Shown piece after piece: positions 35,481 to 45,618 of a DNA stretch of 64,000 nucleotides (position 1 is the first letter of the stretch; every line of letters starts with the position of its first letter). The stretch is from Bradyrhizobium sp. CCGB12. Its GTDB lineage: Bacteria; Pseudomonadota; Alphaproteobacteria; Rhizobiales; Xanthobacteraceae. The DNA is taken from NCBI RefSeq assembly GCF_024199845.1, contig NZ_JANADO010000001.1, forward strand, positions 6,262,001 to 6,326,000. The letters are read 5' to 3'. Below the pieces are notes generated by a model. The model worked only from the letters and a program-made list of their open reading frames with translations, did no database searches and was not told the DNA's origin. The position numbers and the translations under genes are program-made.

Positions 35481-36368
35481 ATGACGATCGCTATCCGGCA
35501 GCTTCAGAAGCATTTTGTCGGTGAGGTGTCCGGCCTCGATTTGCGCAAGCCCCTCACGGCAGATGAGGCGCGCGAGGTCGAAGCCGCTATGGACAAATAC
35601 GCGGTGCTGGTCTTCCACGACCAGGACATCACCGACGAGCAGCAGATGGCGTTCGCGCTGAGTTTCGGCCAACGCGAGGAAGCGCGCGGCGGCAACATCA
35701 CCAAGGCCGATGAATACCGCCTCACCTCGGGCCTGAACGACGTCTCAAACCTCGGCAAGGACGGCAAGCCGCTCGCCAGGGACAGCCGCGCCAATCTGTT
35801 CAACCTCGGCAATTGCCTGTGGCACTCCGACAGTTCGTTCCGCCCCATCCCGGCGAAATTCTCGCTGCTGTCCGCTCGCGTGGTCAATCCGAAGGGCGGC
35901 AACACCGAATTCGCCGACATGCGCGCCGCCTATGACGCGCTCGACAACGAAACCAAGGCGGAGATCGAGGATTTCGTCTGCGAGCACTCGCTGATGTATT
36001 CGCGGGGATCGCTCGGCTTCATCGAATACACCGACGAGGAGAAGGAGATGTTCAAGCCGGTGCTGCAACGGCTGGTGCGGACGCACCCCGTGCATCGCCG
36101 CAAGTCGCTGTATCTCTCATCGCATGCCGGCAAGATCGTGGGCATGAGCGTGCCAGAGGGGCGCTTGCTGCTGCGCGATCTCAACGAGCACGCGACGCAA
36201 GGAGAGTTTGTCTACGTCCACAAATGGAAGCTGCATGATCTCGTGATGTGGGACAACCGCCAGACCATGCACCGCGTCCGCCGCTACGACCAGTCCCAGC
36301 CCCGCGACATGCGTCGCGCAACGGTGGCGGGGACCGAACCGACGGTGCAGCAGCAGGCGGCCGAGTAG
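35481..36368 (+). CDS. TfdA/TauD-family Fe(II)/2-oxoglutarate dioxygenase, TfdA-alpha-like
   Basis: A 295-aa dioxygenase that uses Fe2+ and 2-oxoglutarate to hydroxylate its substrate. The facial triad is visible: LWHSDSSF (His115, Asp117) and DNRQTMHR (His264), and the 2-oxoglutarate-binding Arg in RRATVAGT. The blocks DSSFRPIPAKFSLLSARVV, GGNTEFADMRAAYDAL and WDNR...HR are strikingly like TfdA (2,4-D dioxygenase) of Cupriavidus. Close bradyrhizobial relatives (TfdA-alpha) act on phenoxyacetates or related acids. It has GGGAGAAACGCC before the ATG at 35481 and no obvious partner genes. Confidence 0.88.
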   Translation: MTIAIRQLQKHFVGEVSGLDLRKPLTADEAREVEAAMDKYAVLVFHDQDITDEQQMAFALSFGQREEARGGNITKADEYRLTSGLNDVSNLGKDGKPLARDSRANLFNLGNCLWHSDSSFRPIPAKFSLLSARVVNPKGGNTEFADMRAAYDALDNETKAEIEDFVCEHSLMYSRGSLGFIEYTDEEKEMFKPVLQRLVRTHPVHRRKSLYLSSHAGKIVGMSVPEGRLLLRDLNEHATQGEFVYVHKWKLHDLVMWDNRQTMHRVRRYDQSQPRDMRRATVAGTEPTVQQQAAE

Positions 36369-36414
36369 GGTCGTTCACCGCTATCGTCCCGGGCAAGGTG
36401 GACTCAATCCTCCT

Positions 36415-36555
36415 CGTCGTCCTGAACAAGCGAGCAAAGCGAGCGCCGATCCAGGACCCGTTACCACTGAGCGCAATTTGACGAGGATTTGCTGTTACCA
36501 GCCTGCCTCAAACCACCCCTTGGGGTAATGGGTCCTGGCTTTCGCCAGGACGACG
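36415..36555. repeat. Dispersed repeat family A, copy 2
   Basis: Begins CGTCGTCCTGAACAAGCGAG and ends TGGGTCCTGGCTTTCGCCAG followed by GACGACGG. The right half is the inverse of the left end of copy 4. Non-coding gap between the dioxygenase and the AlgH gene. Confidence 0.75.
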
Positions 36556-36603
36556 GCCGAGGGCGGAACGACAGCGGGAGTTTTGCGACAGCGGAGGATA
36601 TGG

Positions 36604-37248
36604 CTACGCGTGTCCGGCCTCGTTGGAGAGCATGCCGGGATCGATGCCGATCTTCTGCAAAGCGCGGTTGTATTTGTCGTCGACGTCATCACCGAAGATC
36701 AGGTCAGCATCCGCGTCACAATGCAGCCAGCCGTTGCTCTGGATCTCGGTCTCGAGCTGGCCCGGCGCCCAGCCGGCATAGCCGAGTGCGAGGATGGCGT
36801 GCTTGGGGCCGGAGCCGTTGGCGATCGCGCGCAGGATGTCGACGGTCGCGGTGAGGCAGACCCCGTCATCGATCCGCAGTGTCGCCTTCTCGATGTAGAA
36901 GTCGCTGGAATGCAGCACGAAGCCGCGGCCGGTGTCGACGGGACCGCCTTGCAGCACCTTCATGCTCTCGGCGTTCCCGGGCAGCTTGATGTGCTCGCCC
37001 TTCTTGATGATGCCGAGCTGCTGCAACAGCTCGGGGAAGTCGATGCTGCCGGCCGGATGGTTGACGATGATGCCCATGGCGCCTTCGGCCGAATGGGCGC
37101 AGAGATAGATCACCGAGCGCTCGAAACGGGGATCGCCCATCACGGGCATTGCAATCAAGAGCCGGCCGTCGAGATAACCGGCCGAATTGGGGAGCGCGGG
37201 GCTTGCGCTGCGGGTGCTGTCGCCCGTCCTTTTGCCTGCAGGAGCCAT
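36604..37248 (-). CDS. YqgE/AlgH family protein
   Basis: A 214-aa protein of the YqgE/AlgH family. The start at 37248 ([17 protein letters not shown]) is chosen by the usual family N-terminus; an upstream start adds 7 residues. Conserved blocks are [34 protein letters not shown] (the family hallmark), the PGN..VLQGGPV segment, HSSDF, and [16 protein letters not shown]. Function is not well defined; AlgH has been linked to alginate regulation in Pseudomonas. It diverges from the DsbD-alpha-like gene (141 bases). Confidence 0.92.
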   Translation of the reverse strand: MAPAGKRTGDSTRSASPALPNSAGYLDGRLLIAMPVMGDPRFERSVIYLCAHSAEGAMGIIVNHPAGSIDFPELLQQLGIIKKGEHIKLPGNAESMKVLQGGPVDTGRGFVLHSSDFYIEKATLRIDDGVCLTATVDILRAIANGSGPKHAILALGYAGWAPGQLETEIQSNGWLHCDADADLIFGDDVDDKYNRALQKIGIDPGMLSNEAGHA

Positions 37249-37389
37249 GGTGAAGCACTCCGGTTTCAATTCCTATCCTGATGTCGGGCCCGGCCGCTGT
37301 CAAATCAAGGCTTGCAGAGACTTGATTCAGGCGCATCCATCACAAGCAATTCAATGGTTTGCCCCGGGTCGACCCTGTAAAGACGTGCC

Positions 37390-38229
37390 ATGTCCAGCAT
37401 AGTTCCCCTGCGTGCGGCGATTGGCGTCGCGACAATCCTGCTCGCGTCGTCGCTGACGATCGCAGCCCGTGCCGACGACGCTTCGCCGTGGCAGCGTGAC
37501 GGACATTCCGCGGTGCGGCTGGTCGCGGGGTCGCGCAGCGGCGCTGTCCTGCTCGGCGGTATCGCCTTCCAGCTCCAGCCCGGCTGGAAGACCTACTGGC
37601 GTTCGCCGGGCGACTCCGGCGTTCCGCCGCGGTTCGACTTCTCGAAGTCCGACAACGTCGAGGCTGTGACCATCATGTGGCCGGCGCCGCTGAAGTTCGA
37701 CGACGGCGCGGGTGGCCATTCGATCGGCTATCGCGACCAGATCGTGCTGCCCTTGCGCATCGTCGCCAAGGCCGCCGACAAGCCGGTGACCTTGCGCGCC
37801 GAGATCAACTACGCCGTGTGCGAGAAGCTCTGCATACCCGTCGAGGCGAGCGCCGAGCTCGGCCTCAACAGCGTCGCCTCGACCGAGGACGCGAACTTGC
37901 GCGCTGCACTCGACACGGTGCCGAAGCCGGCCAATATCGGCGATCCCAATCCGCTGACCATCCGCGACGTCAGGCGCGAGGGGCCCAAGAATGTGGTGGT
38001 CGATGTGGTGACGCCGGATAGCCGCAACGTCAATTTGTTCGTGGAAGGTCCGACGCCCGATTGGGCGCTGCCGATTCCGGCGCCGGTCCAGCATGGCCCG
38101 CCTGGGGTGAAACGATTTTCCTTCGAGCTTGACGGATTGCCGCCGGGCGCCAAGCCTGGCGGCGCGGCGCTGAAGTTCACGCTGGTGGGACCGGAGAAGT
38201 CGTACGAGTTCAACACGAATTTGGAGTAG
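37390..38229 (+). CDS. DsbD-alpha-like periplasmic thiol protein
   Basis: A 279-aa exported protein with a signal peptide (about 1-28). Residues 35-270 resemble the N-terminal (alpha) domain of DsbD: GIAFQLQPGWKTYWRSPGDSG, PAPLKF, GYRDQIVLPLRI, and the conserved NYAVCEKLCIP with Cys144 and Cys148 (CxxxC), the redox pair. The membrane and gamma domains of DsbD are absent, so a partner must supply electrons; such stand-alone proteins accompany CcdA-type or ScsB systems. It starts 7 bases after a CTGTAAAGACGTGCC leader without a strong ribosome binding site. Confidence 0.82.
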   Translation: MSSIVPLRAAIGVATILLASSLTIAARADDASPWQRDGHSAVRLVAGSRSGAVLLGGIAFQLQPGWKTYWRSPGDSGVPPRFDFSKSDNVEAVTIMWPAPLKFDDGAGGHSIGYRDQIVLPLRIVAKAADKPVTLRAEINYAVCEKLCIPVEASAELGLNSVASTEDANLRAALDTVPKPANIGDPNPLTIRDVRREGPKNVVVDVVTPDSRNVNLFVEGPTPDWALPIPAPVQHGPPGVKRFSFELDGLPPGAKPGGAALKFTLVGPEKSYEFNTNLE

Positions 38230-38247
38230 CTTCTTCCCAACCCAGCC

Positions 38248-38388
38248 GTCGTCCCGGACAATCGAGCATTGCGAGCGCTCATCCAGGACTCATGACCCCA
38301 GGGCGTGGTTTGGCGAAGGCTCGTGGTTGCCAGCACGCGCGACGACGGCTCCCTCGGGTAATGGGTCCTGGCTTTCGCCAGGACGACG
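38248..38388. repeat. Dispersed repeat family A, copy 3
   Basis: Starts CGTCGTCCCGGACAATCGAG, contains GCGCTCATCCAGGACTC and ends TGGGTCCTGGCTTTCGCCAG followed by GACGACG, identical over 20 bases to the right end of copy 2. Fills most of the gap before the flippase gene. Confidence 0.78.
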
Positions 38389-38491
38389 TTGGTTGCAGCC
38401 GCACACCCACCCAACCGAATCTTAACGAATGGTTGCTAGGCCGGAGGCTGCCGCAGCGTGCGGGATGCCCGGGGATCTCGAATTGGCCGTG

Positions 38492-39850
38492 ATGGATGCA
38501 CAACCCGCAACGCCCGGACCGGCCGGGCTGATCGCGCGGCTGCGGGCTAAGCTGACAGGCGGCTCGAGCGAGGAGTCGCTGACGCGGCGGCTGGCCGGCA
38601 CCATCTTCATCATCCGCGTCATCAGTGCCGGGCTCGCCTATGTCTCGCAGGTGCTGCTCGCGCGCTGGATGGGCACGTCCGACTACGGCATCTATGTCTA
38701 TGTCTGGACCTGGGTGCTACTGCTCGGCAGCATGATGGATTTCGGCATCTCAGCGTCCGCGCAAAAGATCATTCCGGAGTATCGCGCCGGCGGCGAGCAT
38801 GCGCTGCTGCGCGGCTTTCTCTCCGGCAGCCGCTGGCTGACCTTTGCTGTTTCCGCGCTGGTGTCGCTCGGCCTTGCCGGCATCGTCAAGCTGCTCTCGC
38901 CCTGGATCGATCCGGCCGAGGTGCTGCCGCTCTATATCGGTTGCATGACGCTGCCGGCCTTCGTCGTCGCCAACACCCAGGACGGCATCGCGCGCTCGCA
39001 TGACTGGATGCGGCTCGGCCTGATGCCGCAATTCATCATCCGCCAGGCGCTGATCATCGGCATCACGGCCTGCGCGTTCCTGCTCGGCTATCATCTCGGC
39101 GCGGTCGCTGCGATGATCGCGAGCCTAGGTGCGGTATGGATCGCGATGACCGGGCAGATGGTGGTGCTGAACCGCAAGCTCGCCGACCACATCGAACCGG
39201 GCCCCAAGGCCTATGATGTCGGCGGGTGGCTCGCCGTCTCGCTGCCGATCCTGCTGGTCGAGAGCTTCTACCTGCTGCTGTCCTACACCGACGTGTTGGT
39301 GCTGCAGCAGTTCCGTCCCTCCGACGAGGTCGGAGTCTATTTTGCGGTGGTGAAGACGCTGGCGCTGGTCTCCTTCATCCACTACGCGATGTCGGCGACG
39401 ACGGCGCATCGCTTCGCCGAATACAACGCAAGCGGCGACAAGGCGCGGCTGTCGGCCTATGTCGCGCACGCCATCAGCTGGACGTTCTGGCCGTCGCTGG
39501 CGGCGACCATCGTGCTGCTGGCGCTCGGCAAGCCGCTGCTCTGGCTGTTCGGGCCGCAATTTGTGGTCGGCTACGACATCATGTTCGTCGCAGCGATTGG
39601 CCTCGTGGTGCGCTCTGCGATCGGCCCGGTCGAGCGGCTGCTCAACATGCTCGGCCAGCAGAAGATCTGCGCGCTGGCCTATGCGCTGGCCTTTGTAATG
39701 AACGTCGTGCTCTGCATCGCGCTGGTCCCGCGCTTCGGCGGCCACGGCGCCGCCGCCGCGACCTCGATCTCGCTCAGCTTCGAGACGGTGCTCTTGTTCT
39801 GGATCGTGCGGCAGCGGCTTGGCCTGCACGTGCTGGCGTTTGGCAAATAG
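38492..39850 (+). CDS. Polysaccharide flippase (Wzx-like, MOP superfamily)
   Basis: A 452-aa integral membrane protein with about 12 helices, from RLAGTIFIIRVISAGLAYVSQVLL to the last TSISLSFETVLLFWIV. The start is uncertain: ATG 38492 (MDAQPATPG) or 38429. Early ARWMGTSDYGIYVYVWTW is the family's LG...YG.Y signature. Late VGYDIMFVAAIGLVVRSAIGPVERLLNMLGQQK also fits the oligosaccharide flippase pattern. It probably moves lipid-linked saccharides across the inner membrane. No glycosyltransferases are nearby. Confidence 0.85.
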   Translation: MDAQPATPGPAGLIARLRAKLTGGSSEESLTRRLAGTIFIIRVISAGLAYVSQVLLARWMGTSDYGIYVYVWTWVLLLGSMMDFGISASAQKIIPEYRAGGEHALLRGFLSGSRWLTFAVSALVSLGLAGIVKLLSPWIDPAEVLPLYIGCMTLPAFVVANTQDGIARSHDWMRLGLMPQFIIRQALIIGITACAFLLGYHLGAVAAMIASLGAVWIAMTGQMVVLNRKLADHIEPGPKAYDVGGWLAVSLPILLVESFYLLLSYTDVLVLQQFRPSDEVGVYFAVVKTLALVSFIHYAMSATTAHRFAEYNASGDKARLSAYVAHAISWTFWPSLAATIVLLALGKPLLWLFGPQFVVGYDIMFVAAIGLVVRSAIGPVERLLNMLGQQKICALAYALAFVMNVVLCIALVPRFGGHGAAAATSISLSFETVLLFWIVRQRLGLHVLAFGK

Positions 39851-40046
39851 GCGCTACGCCCTGCCGAGCCTGCGGCTTCTCGGGGAACGGCTCTGTCGGA
39901 GCACGGACAGGTACGAGGCAAAACGCCTCCCTCTTCTCAACCTGAAGCAAGATTTTTCTTATTGCACCCAAACTGTTGCGCCCTAGGGGAACCTTATTCT
40001 ACGTCATATTGCGTAACCGACGAGATCAACCTAAGATTCCCCGCAC

Positions 40047-40871
40047 ATGTTCGATCCACTTTACGTCGCCTCTGGATTCGGCGTCGGCCTGCTTGTCGGG
40101 ATGACCGGCGTGGGCGGCGGTTCGCTGATGACGCCGCTCTTGATCCTGCTGTTCGGCGTACATCCCTCCACAGCGGTCGGCACCGACCTGCTCTATGCCG
40201 CCGCCACCAAGACCGGCGGCAGCGTGGTGCATGGCTGGTCACGCAGCGTGCACTGGCCGGCGGTGCTGCGGCTCGCCTGCGGCAGCATTCCTGCGAGCGC
40301 GGTGACACTGCTGGTGCTGTGGAAGCTCGATCTCAAGAGCGATTCCGAACGCAGCCTGGTCAATCTGGTGTTGTGCTTCGCGCTGCTGCTGACCGCGACG
40401 TCGCTGATCTTCCGCAAGTCGATCATGGAGCGCTACCGCAGCAGGCTGGAAGATGTCGACGATCGCACCACCGCGATTGCGACCGTGATCACCGGTGCGG
40501 TGCTCGGCGTGCTGGTCTCGATCTCGTCCGTCGGCGCCGGCGCGGTCGGCGTCACCGTGCTGCTGCTGCTCTATCCGCGCCTGCCGATGGTGACCATCGT
40601 CGGCTCCGACATCGCCCATGCGGTGCCGCTGACGCTGGTTGCCGGCATCGGACACTGGGCGCTCGGTGACGTCGACTGGGCGCTGATGGGCGTGCTGCTG
40701 CTGGGCTCACTGCCCGGCATCATCGTCGGCAGCTTCAGCGCGACGCGCGTGCCGGAGACGGTGCTGCGCCTGACGCTGGCCTGCGTGCTGTTCGTGGTCG
40801 CCGGCAAGATCATGTTCGCGGAATTGCACCTGTCGTCCGCGTTCGTGACGGCGCTGGCCTGGGGCCATTGA
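40047..40871 (+). CDS. TSUP-family sulfite/anion permease (TauE/SafE type)
   Basis: A 274-aa membrane protein with about eight helices, beginning VASGFGVGLLVGMTGVGGGSLMTPLLIL, the TauE/SafE repeat (G.GGG), which recurs as GAVLGVLVSISSVGAGAVGVTVLL in the second half. TSUP proteins export sulfite, sulfoacetate or related anions. The sulfate assimilation locus lies 3 kb away but in between are unrelated genes, so a sulfur link is only inferred. It converges on bdhA. Confidence 0.88.
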   Translation: MFDPLYVASGFGVGLLVGMTGVGGGSLMTPLLILLFGVHPSTAVGTDLLYAAATKTGGSVVHGWSRSVHWPAVLRLACGSIPASAVTLLVLWKLDLKSDSERSLVNLVLCFALLLTATSLIFRKSIMERYRSRLEDVDDRTTAIATVITGAVLGVLVSISSVGAGAVGVTVLLLLYPRLPMVTIVGSDIAHAVPLTLVAGIGHWALGDVDWALMGVLLLGSLPGIIVGSFSATRVPETVLRLTLACVLFVVAGKIMFAELHLSSAFVTALAWGH

Positions 40872-40892
40872 GGCCCGACCGGACGACGGAAT

Positions 40893-40986
40893 CGTAGGGT
40901 GGGCAAAGCGACAGCGTGCCCACCATTTCTCTTCAATAGCCGAAGTATGGTGGGCACGGCGCTGGAGCGCCTTTGCCCACCCTACG
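40893..40986. repeat. Palindromic intergenic repeat (CGTAGGGTGGGCAAAG type)
   Basis: Two inverted ends, CGTAGGGTGGGCAAAGCG and the complement CGCCTTTGCCCACCCTACG, with nested GTGCCCACCA...TGGTGGGCAC. It lies between the convergent TSUP and bdhA genes, where it may help terminate transcription. This repeat is frequent in bradyrhizobia. Confidence 0.8.
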
Positions 40987-40998
40987 GCATCGCCGTGC

Positions 40999-41787
40999 CT
41001 ACTCCGCGGTCCAGCCGCCGTCGATCGAGAGATTGGTGCCGGTGATCTGCGCGGCATCGTCGCTGCATAGGAACAGGGCGAGCGCGGCGACCTGCTCGGA
41101 GGTGACGAACTCCTTGGTCGGCTGCGCATCGAGCAGCACGTCGTTGATGACCTGCTCGCGCGTCAGGTTGCGCGCCTTCATCGTGTCGGGGATCTGCTTC
41201 TCCACCAGCGGCGTCCAGACATAGCCGGGGCTGATGCAGTTGCAGGTGATCTTGTGGGTCGCAACTTCCAGCGCCACGGTCTTGGTCAGGCCGGCGATGC
41301 CGTGCTTGGCCGAGACGTAAGCCGACTTGAACGGTGAGGCGACCAGCGAGTGTGCCGATGCCGTGTTGATGATGCGGCCCCAGCCCTTCTTCTTCATGCC
41401 GGGGACGGCAGCACGGATGGCATGGAAGGCCGAAGACAGATTGATCGCGATGATCTGGTCCCACTTCTCGACCGGGAACTCCTCGATCGGCGAGACGAAC
41501 TGGATGCCGGCATTGTTGACGAGGACGTCGACCGAGCCGAACGTCTTCTCGCCGAGCGCTATCATCCCGGCGATCTCGGCGGGCTTGGTCATATCGGCGG
41601 GCGAGTAGATTGCCTTGACCTTGAAGTCGGACTCGATCTTGGCGCGTTCCTTCTCGATGTCCTCGGGCGAGCCGAAGCCATTGATGACCACATTGGCGCC
41701 GGCTGCTGCGAAGGCGCGCGCATAAGCGAGGCCGATGCCGCTGGTCGAACCGGTCACGACGGCGTTCTTGCCTGACAGACTACCCAT
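40999..41787 (-). CDS. bdhA: 3-hydroxybutyrate dehydrogenase
   Basis: A 262-aa NAD-dependent SDR that oxidises D-3-hydroxybutyrate to acetoacetate in polyhydroxybutyrate (PHB) breakdown. It starts MGSLSGKNAVVTGSTSGIGLAYARAFA; the catalytic set is TASAHSLV (Ser), YVSAKHG (Tyr/Lys) and NNAGIQFV. The typical BdhA segments PGYVWTPLVEKQIPD and KEFVTSEQVAALALFLCSDDAAQITG are clear and support the specific name. Its start follows the patatin stop by a single base, so it is the second gene of an operon. Confidence 0.93.
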   Translation of the reverse strand: MGSLSGKNAVVTGSTSGIGLAYARAFAAAGANVVINGFGSPEDIEKERAKIESDFKVKAIYSPADMTKPAEIAGMIALGEKTFGSVDVLVNNAGIQFVSPIEEFPVEKWDQIIAINLSSAFHAIRAAVPGMKKKGWGRIINTASAHSLVASPFKSAYVSAKHGIAGLTKTVALEVATHKITCNCISPGYVWTPLVEKQIPDTMKARNLTREQVINDVLLDAQPTKEFVTSEQVAALALFLCSDDAAQITGTNLSIDGGWTAE

Positions 41788-41788
41788 G

Positions 41789-42964
41789 TTATTCGCTCCT
41801 TTTTGGCGGGGGCGCGGTGACGTCCCCCGTGAGATCGTAGGTCACCATGGTCTCGCCGGACTGCGGCTGCTCGAGCCAGTCCTTGTGGCGCATCGACAGA
41901 TGCACGTCGCGCACGCCGGCTTCCCAATGCTCGACCATCGCAACATGCGAGAAGTCGTAGTCCTTGGACGAGGATTCGTAGTTCTTGCTGCGATAGATCA
42001 GGTGAACCACGGTGACGGTGCTTTCGCGCGCCGCCTTGGAAAGGAATTCGACGGACGGATCGTTCTTCAGATAATCCGGCAATTTCGAGATCAGGTCGCG
42101 CACCGCCCGGCGAGCATTGTGGATCTGCTTGTTCTTGTCGGTGTTCATCCGCGTGCGGCTGGAATAGCGGATGTCCTTCTCGCGCTCAGCGGCCTCGAGC
42201 AGCGAAGTCGGCAGATCGCCGCGGGCGGAAAACAGGTCGACCTGGAAGATCAGCATGTCACGGGCGAGCTCGGCATCGAGCACGAAGTCGAGCGGCGTGT
42301 TGGAGGCGATGCCGCCGTCCCAATAATGCTCGCCGTCGATCACGACGGACGGAAAGCCCGGTGGCAACGCGCCGGAGGCCATGATGTGCTCGGGGCCTAT
42401 CTTCTTGCCGAGCCTCTTGAACTCGTAATTGTCGAAATATTTGAAGTTGCCGGAGGTGACGCCGACCGCGCCGATCGACAGGCGCGTCTTCACATCGTTG
42501 ATGCGGTCGAAATCGACGAGACGCTCCAGCGTCTTCTTCAGCGGCGCAGTATCGTAATAGCTTTCCGCCTCGGGGTGACCCGGCGGCCACAGCGGCGCGG
42601 GCGGCACGCGCGGCACGAAGAAGCCCGGCACGCCGAAGGTCGCGATCAACGCCGCGCTCGTCGAGTTGAAAAGCTCGCGGCTGCGATCGCTCTTGCCGAC
42701 CGGCTTCCACGGCACCGGCGCCGAGACCATCTCCCAGAATTCCTTCAGCCGCTTGACGCGGGTATGGCCCTCATTGCCGGCGATGATGGCGGCGTTGATG
42801 GCGCCGATCGAGATGCCGGCGACCCACTCCGGCTCGAAGCCGTAGCCGCACAGCGCCTGGAAGGCACCGGCCTGGTACGATCCAAGCGCGCCACCGCCCT
42901 GCAGGACCAGGACGCGTTGCGCATTCGCGGGGATGCTGGCGGTGTCCGGACGATGATCTGTCAT
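41789..42964 (-). CDS. Patatin-like phospholipase (DUF3734) linked to bdhA
   Basis: A 391-aa serine lipid acyl hydrolase. The patatin catalytic dyad is visible: GISIG (Ser52) and DGG (Asp216), with the oxyanion loop LQGGGALGSYQAG. A C-terminal DUF3734 segment (about 290-385) with RRAVRDLISKLP and LIYRSKNYESSSKDYDFSH follows. This domain pair next to bdhA is common in proteobacteria and suggests action on PHB granule lipids or short PHB chains. That role is inference. One base separates its stop from the bdhA start. Confidence 0.9.
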   Translation of the reverse strand: MTDHRPDTASIPANAQRVLVLQGGGALGSYQAGAFQALCGYGFEPEWVAGISIGAINAAIIAGNEGHTRVKRLKEFWEMVSAPVPWKPVGKSDRSRELFNSTSAALIATFGVPGFFVPRVPPAPLWPPGHPEAESYYDTAPLKKTLERLVDFDRINDVKTRLSIGAVGVTSGNFKYFDNYEFKRLGKKIGPEHIMASGALPPGFPSVVIDGEHYWDGGIASNTPLDFVLDAELARDMLIFQVDLFSARGDLPTSLLEAAEREKDIRYSSRTRMNTDKNKQIHNARRAVRDLISKLPDYLKNDPSVEFLSKAARESTVTVVHLIYRSKNYESSSKDYDFSHVAMVEHWEAGVRDVHLSMRHKDWLEQPQSGETMVTYDLTGDVTAPPPKRSE

Positions 42965-43045
42965 GAGGGAACAATGAATAGCAAAAGGCGAGCCCCGTGG
43001 CGACAGTCTGCCACGGCGTCAATGCATCCCGGGATCAAGTCTGGC

Positions 43046-43549
43046 TTATCGAGGGTCCGTCGAGGCCAGGATCATGGTCCAGAACACCTTGTATTTGGTG
43101 CCGGGAGCATAACCCGCCGCGATGCCCAGTTTTGTGACACCGCCCTTGAGCATGTTGGCGCGGTGCGGAGGCGAGTCGCGCCAGCCGGAAAACGCTTCCG
43201 CCAGCGTATGATAGCCGGCCGAGACGTTCTCGACCGCCACCGTCGCGGGATAGCCGCCGGCGGCGAGACGCTTGGCGAGCGGCGCGCGGACGTCATGGTC
43301 CATCTTGTTGGCGGCCGCCATGGCCTGGGACTGGGATTCGGCGAGCCGCATCAGGTCGGGATCGATCACGACGGTGCCGAGGGCGTTGTTCTGGCGGTAT
43401 TGCGAGATCATCACGGCAGCCGCCTGCGCATCGAGCTTGGCGCCGGGGACCGCCATGTCGACGTACATCGACGGCTGCTGGACCGGCGCTTCACCACCCG
43501 CGCAGCCGGCCAGAAGCAAAGTGATGGATATCGCGGCCGCAGCGCGCAT
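43046..43549 (-). CDS. CAP/SCP-domain lipoprotein
   Basis: A 167-aa lipoprotein: signal MRAAAAISITLLLAGC, lipobox LLAGC with Cys16. The mature part is a CAP (SCP/PR1) domain: ISQYRQNNALGTVVIDPDLMRLAESQSQAMAA, the His in MDHDVR, ENVSAGYHTLAEAFSGWRDSPPHRANML (the second His), and FWTMILA. CAP proteins are secreted and of varied role. The start at 43549 is chosen because it begins the lipoprotein signal; a longer start exists. Confidence 0.85.
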   Translation of the reverse strand: MRAAAAISITLLLAGCAGGEAPVQQPSMYVDMAVPGAKLDAQAAAVMISQYRQNNALGTVVIDPDLMRLAESQSQAMAAANKMDHDVRAPLAKRLAAGGYPATVAVENVSAGYHTLAEAFSGWRDSPPHRANMLKGGVTKLGIAAGYAPGTKYKVFWTMILASTDPR

Positions 43550-43625
43550 GAATCGAGCCCCCAATGAGGGGCCGTTGTTGCATACCAACCGTGGCTGAAA
43601 GGTGAATTTTGAGGAAAATCTGAGC

Positions 43626-43667
43626 CGTCGTTCCGGGGTTCGCGCTAACGCGCGTCCCGGAATGACG
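43626..43667. repeat. Dispersed repeat family C, copy 2 (short)
   Basis: CGTCGTTCCGGGGTTCGCGC then GCGTCCCGGAATGACG, an inverted repeat related to 31404-31499. It fills the gap between the CAP gene and cysA. Confidence 0.65.
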
Positions 43668-43672
43668 GGCCT

Positions 43673-44696
<1,024 letters not shown>

Positions 44697-44707
<11 letters not shown>

Positions 44708-45608
44708 GGGGCTCTTGTCCTTCGTCGAGGTGGCGTTCGAGAACGGTCTTTGCGATCAGCGTGATCAGCGCCAGCATCGCCAGCAGCGAGGCGATCGCGA
44801 AGGCGGCGACGAACTGGTATTCGTTGTAGAGGATCTCGACCAGGAGCGGCATGGTGTTGGTCTCGCCGCGGATGTGGCCGGAGACGACGGAGACCGCGCC
44901 GAACTCGCCCATCGCGCGGGCGTTGCAGAGCAGGACGCCGTAGAGCACGCCCCATTTGATGTTGGGCAGCGTGACGCGGAAGAAGGTTTGCAGACCCGAG
45001 GCGCCGAGCGAGACCGCGGCTTCCTCCTCCTGCGTGCCCTGCTCCTGCATCAGGGAGATCAGCGCGCGCGCCACGAAGGGGAAGGTCACGAAGGTGGTGG
45101 CGAGCGCGATACCGGGCACTGCGAACAGGATCTGGATGTCGTGATCGCGCAGCCAGCTCCCGAAAAAGCCCTGCGCGCCGAACAGCAGCACGAACACGAG
45201 GCCCGAGATCACGGGGCTGACCGAGAACGGCAGGTCGATCAGCGTAATCAGGAAGGTCTTGCCCTTGAAGTCGAATTTTGCAATCGCCCAGGCGGCGACG
45301 AGCCCAAAGACGAGATTGAGGCTCACTGAAATCGCGGCGACCAGCAGCGTCAGCTTGATCGCAGCCAGCGCCTCCGGCTCGGCCAGCGCGGCGAGATAGG
45401 CGGGGATTCCCTTCGAGAACGCCTGGGCGAACACCACCACCAGCGGCAGCACGACGAAGACGGTGAGGAAGATCATCGCTAGCGCGATGATGGTGATGCG
45501 CACCGCCCTTGGCTCGGTGCGAAGAGTGTCGCGCGCGGCGGCCGCATGCGCGCGAGCGCGCGCATCGGGTGATGCCAGGGAAACGGAGTCTGCGATCTGC
45601 ATCGTCAT
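44697..45608 (-). CDS. cysW: Sulfate ABC transporter permease CysW
   Basis: A 303-aa permease with six predicted helices. The N-terminal 40 residues are Ala/Arg-rich and soluble. Family signs are [39 protein letters not shown], the EAA loop [31 protein letters not shown], and [22 protein letters not shown]. It pairs with CysT and CysA to import sulfate/thiosulfate. It overlaps cysA by 11 bases and follows cysT by 10 bases. Confidence 0.94.
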
Positions 45609-45618
45609 GGCCCGCCCC

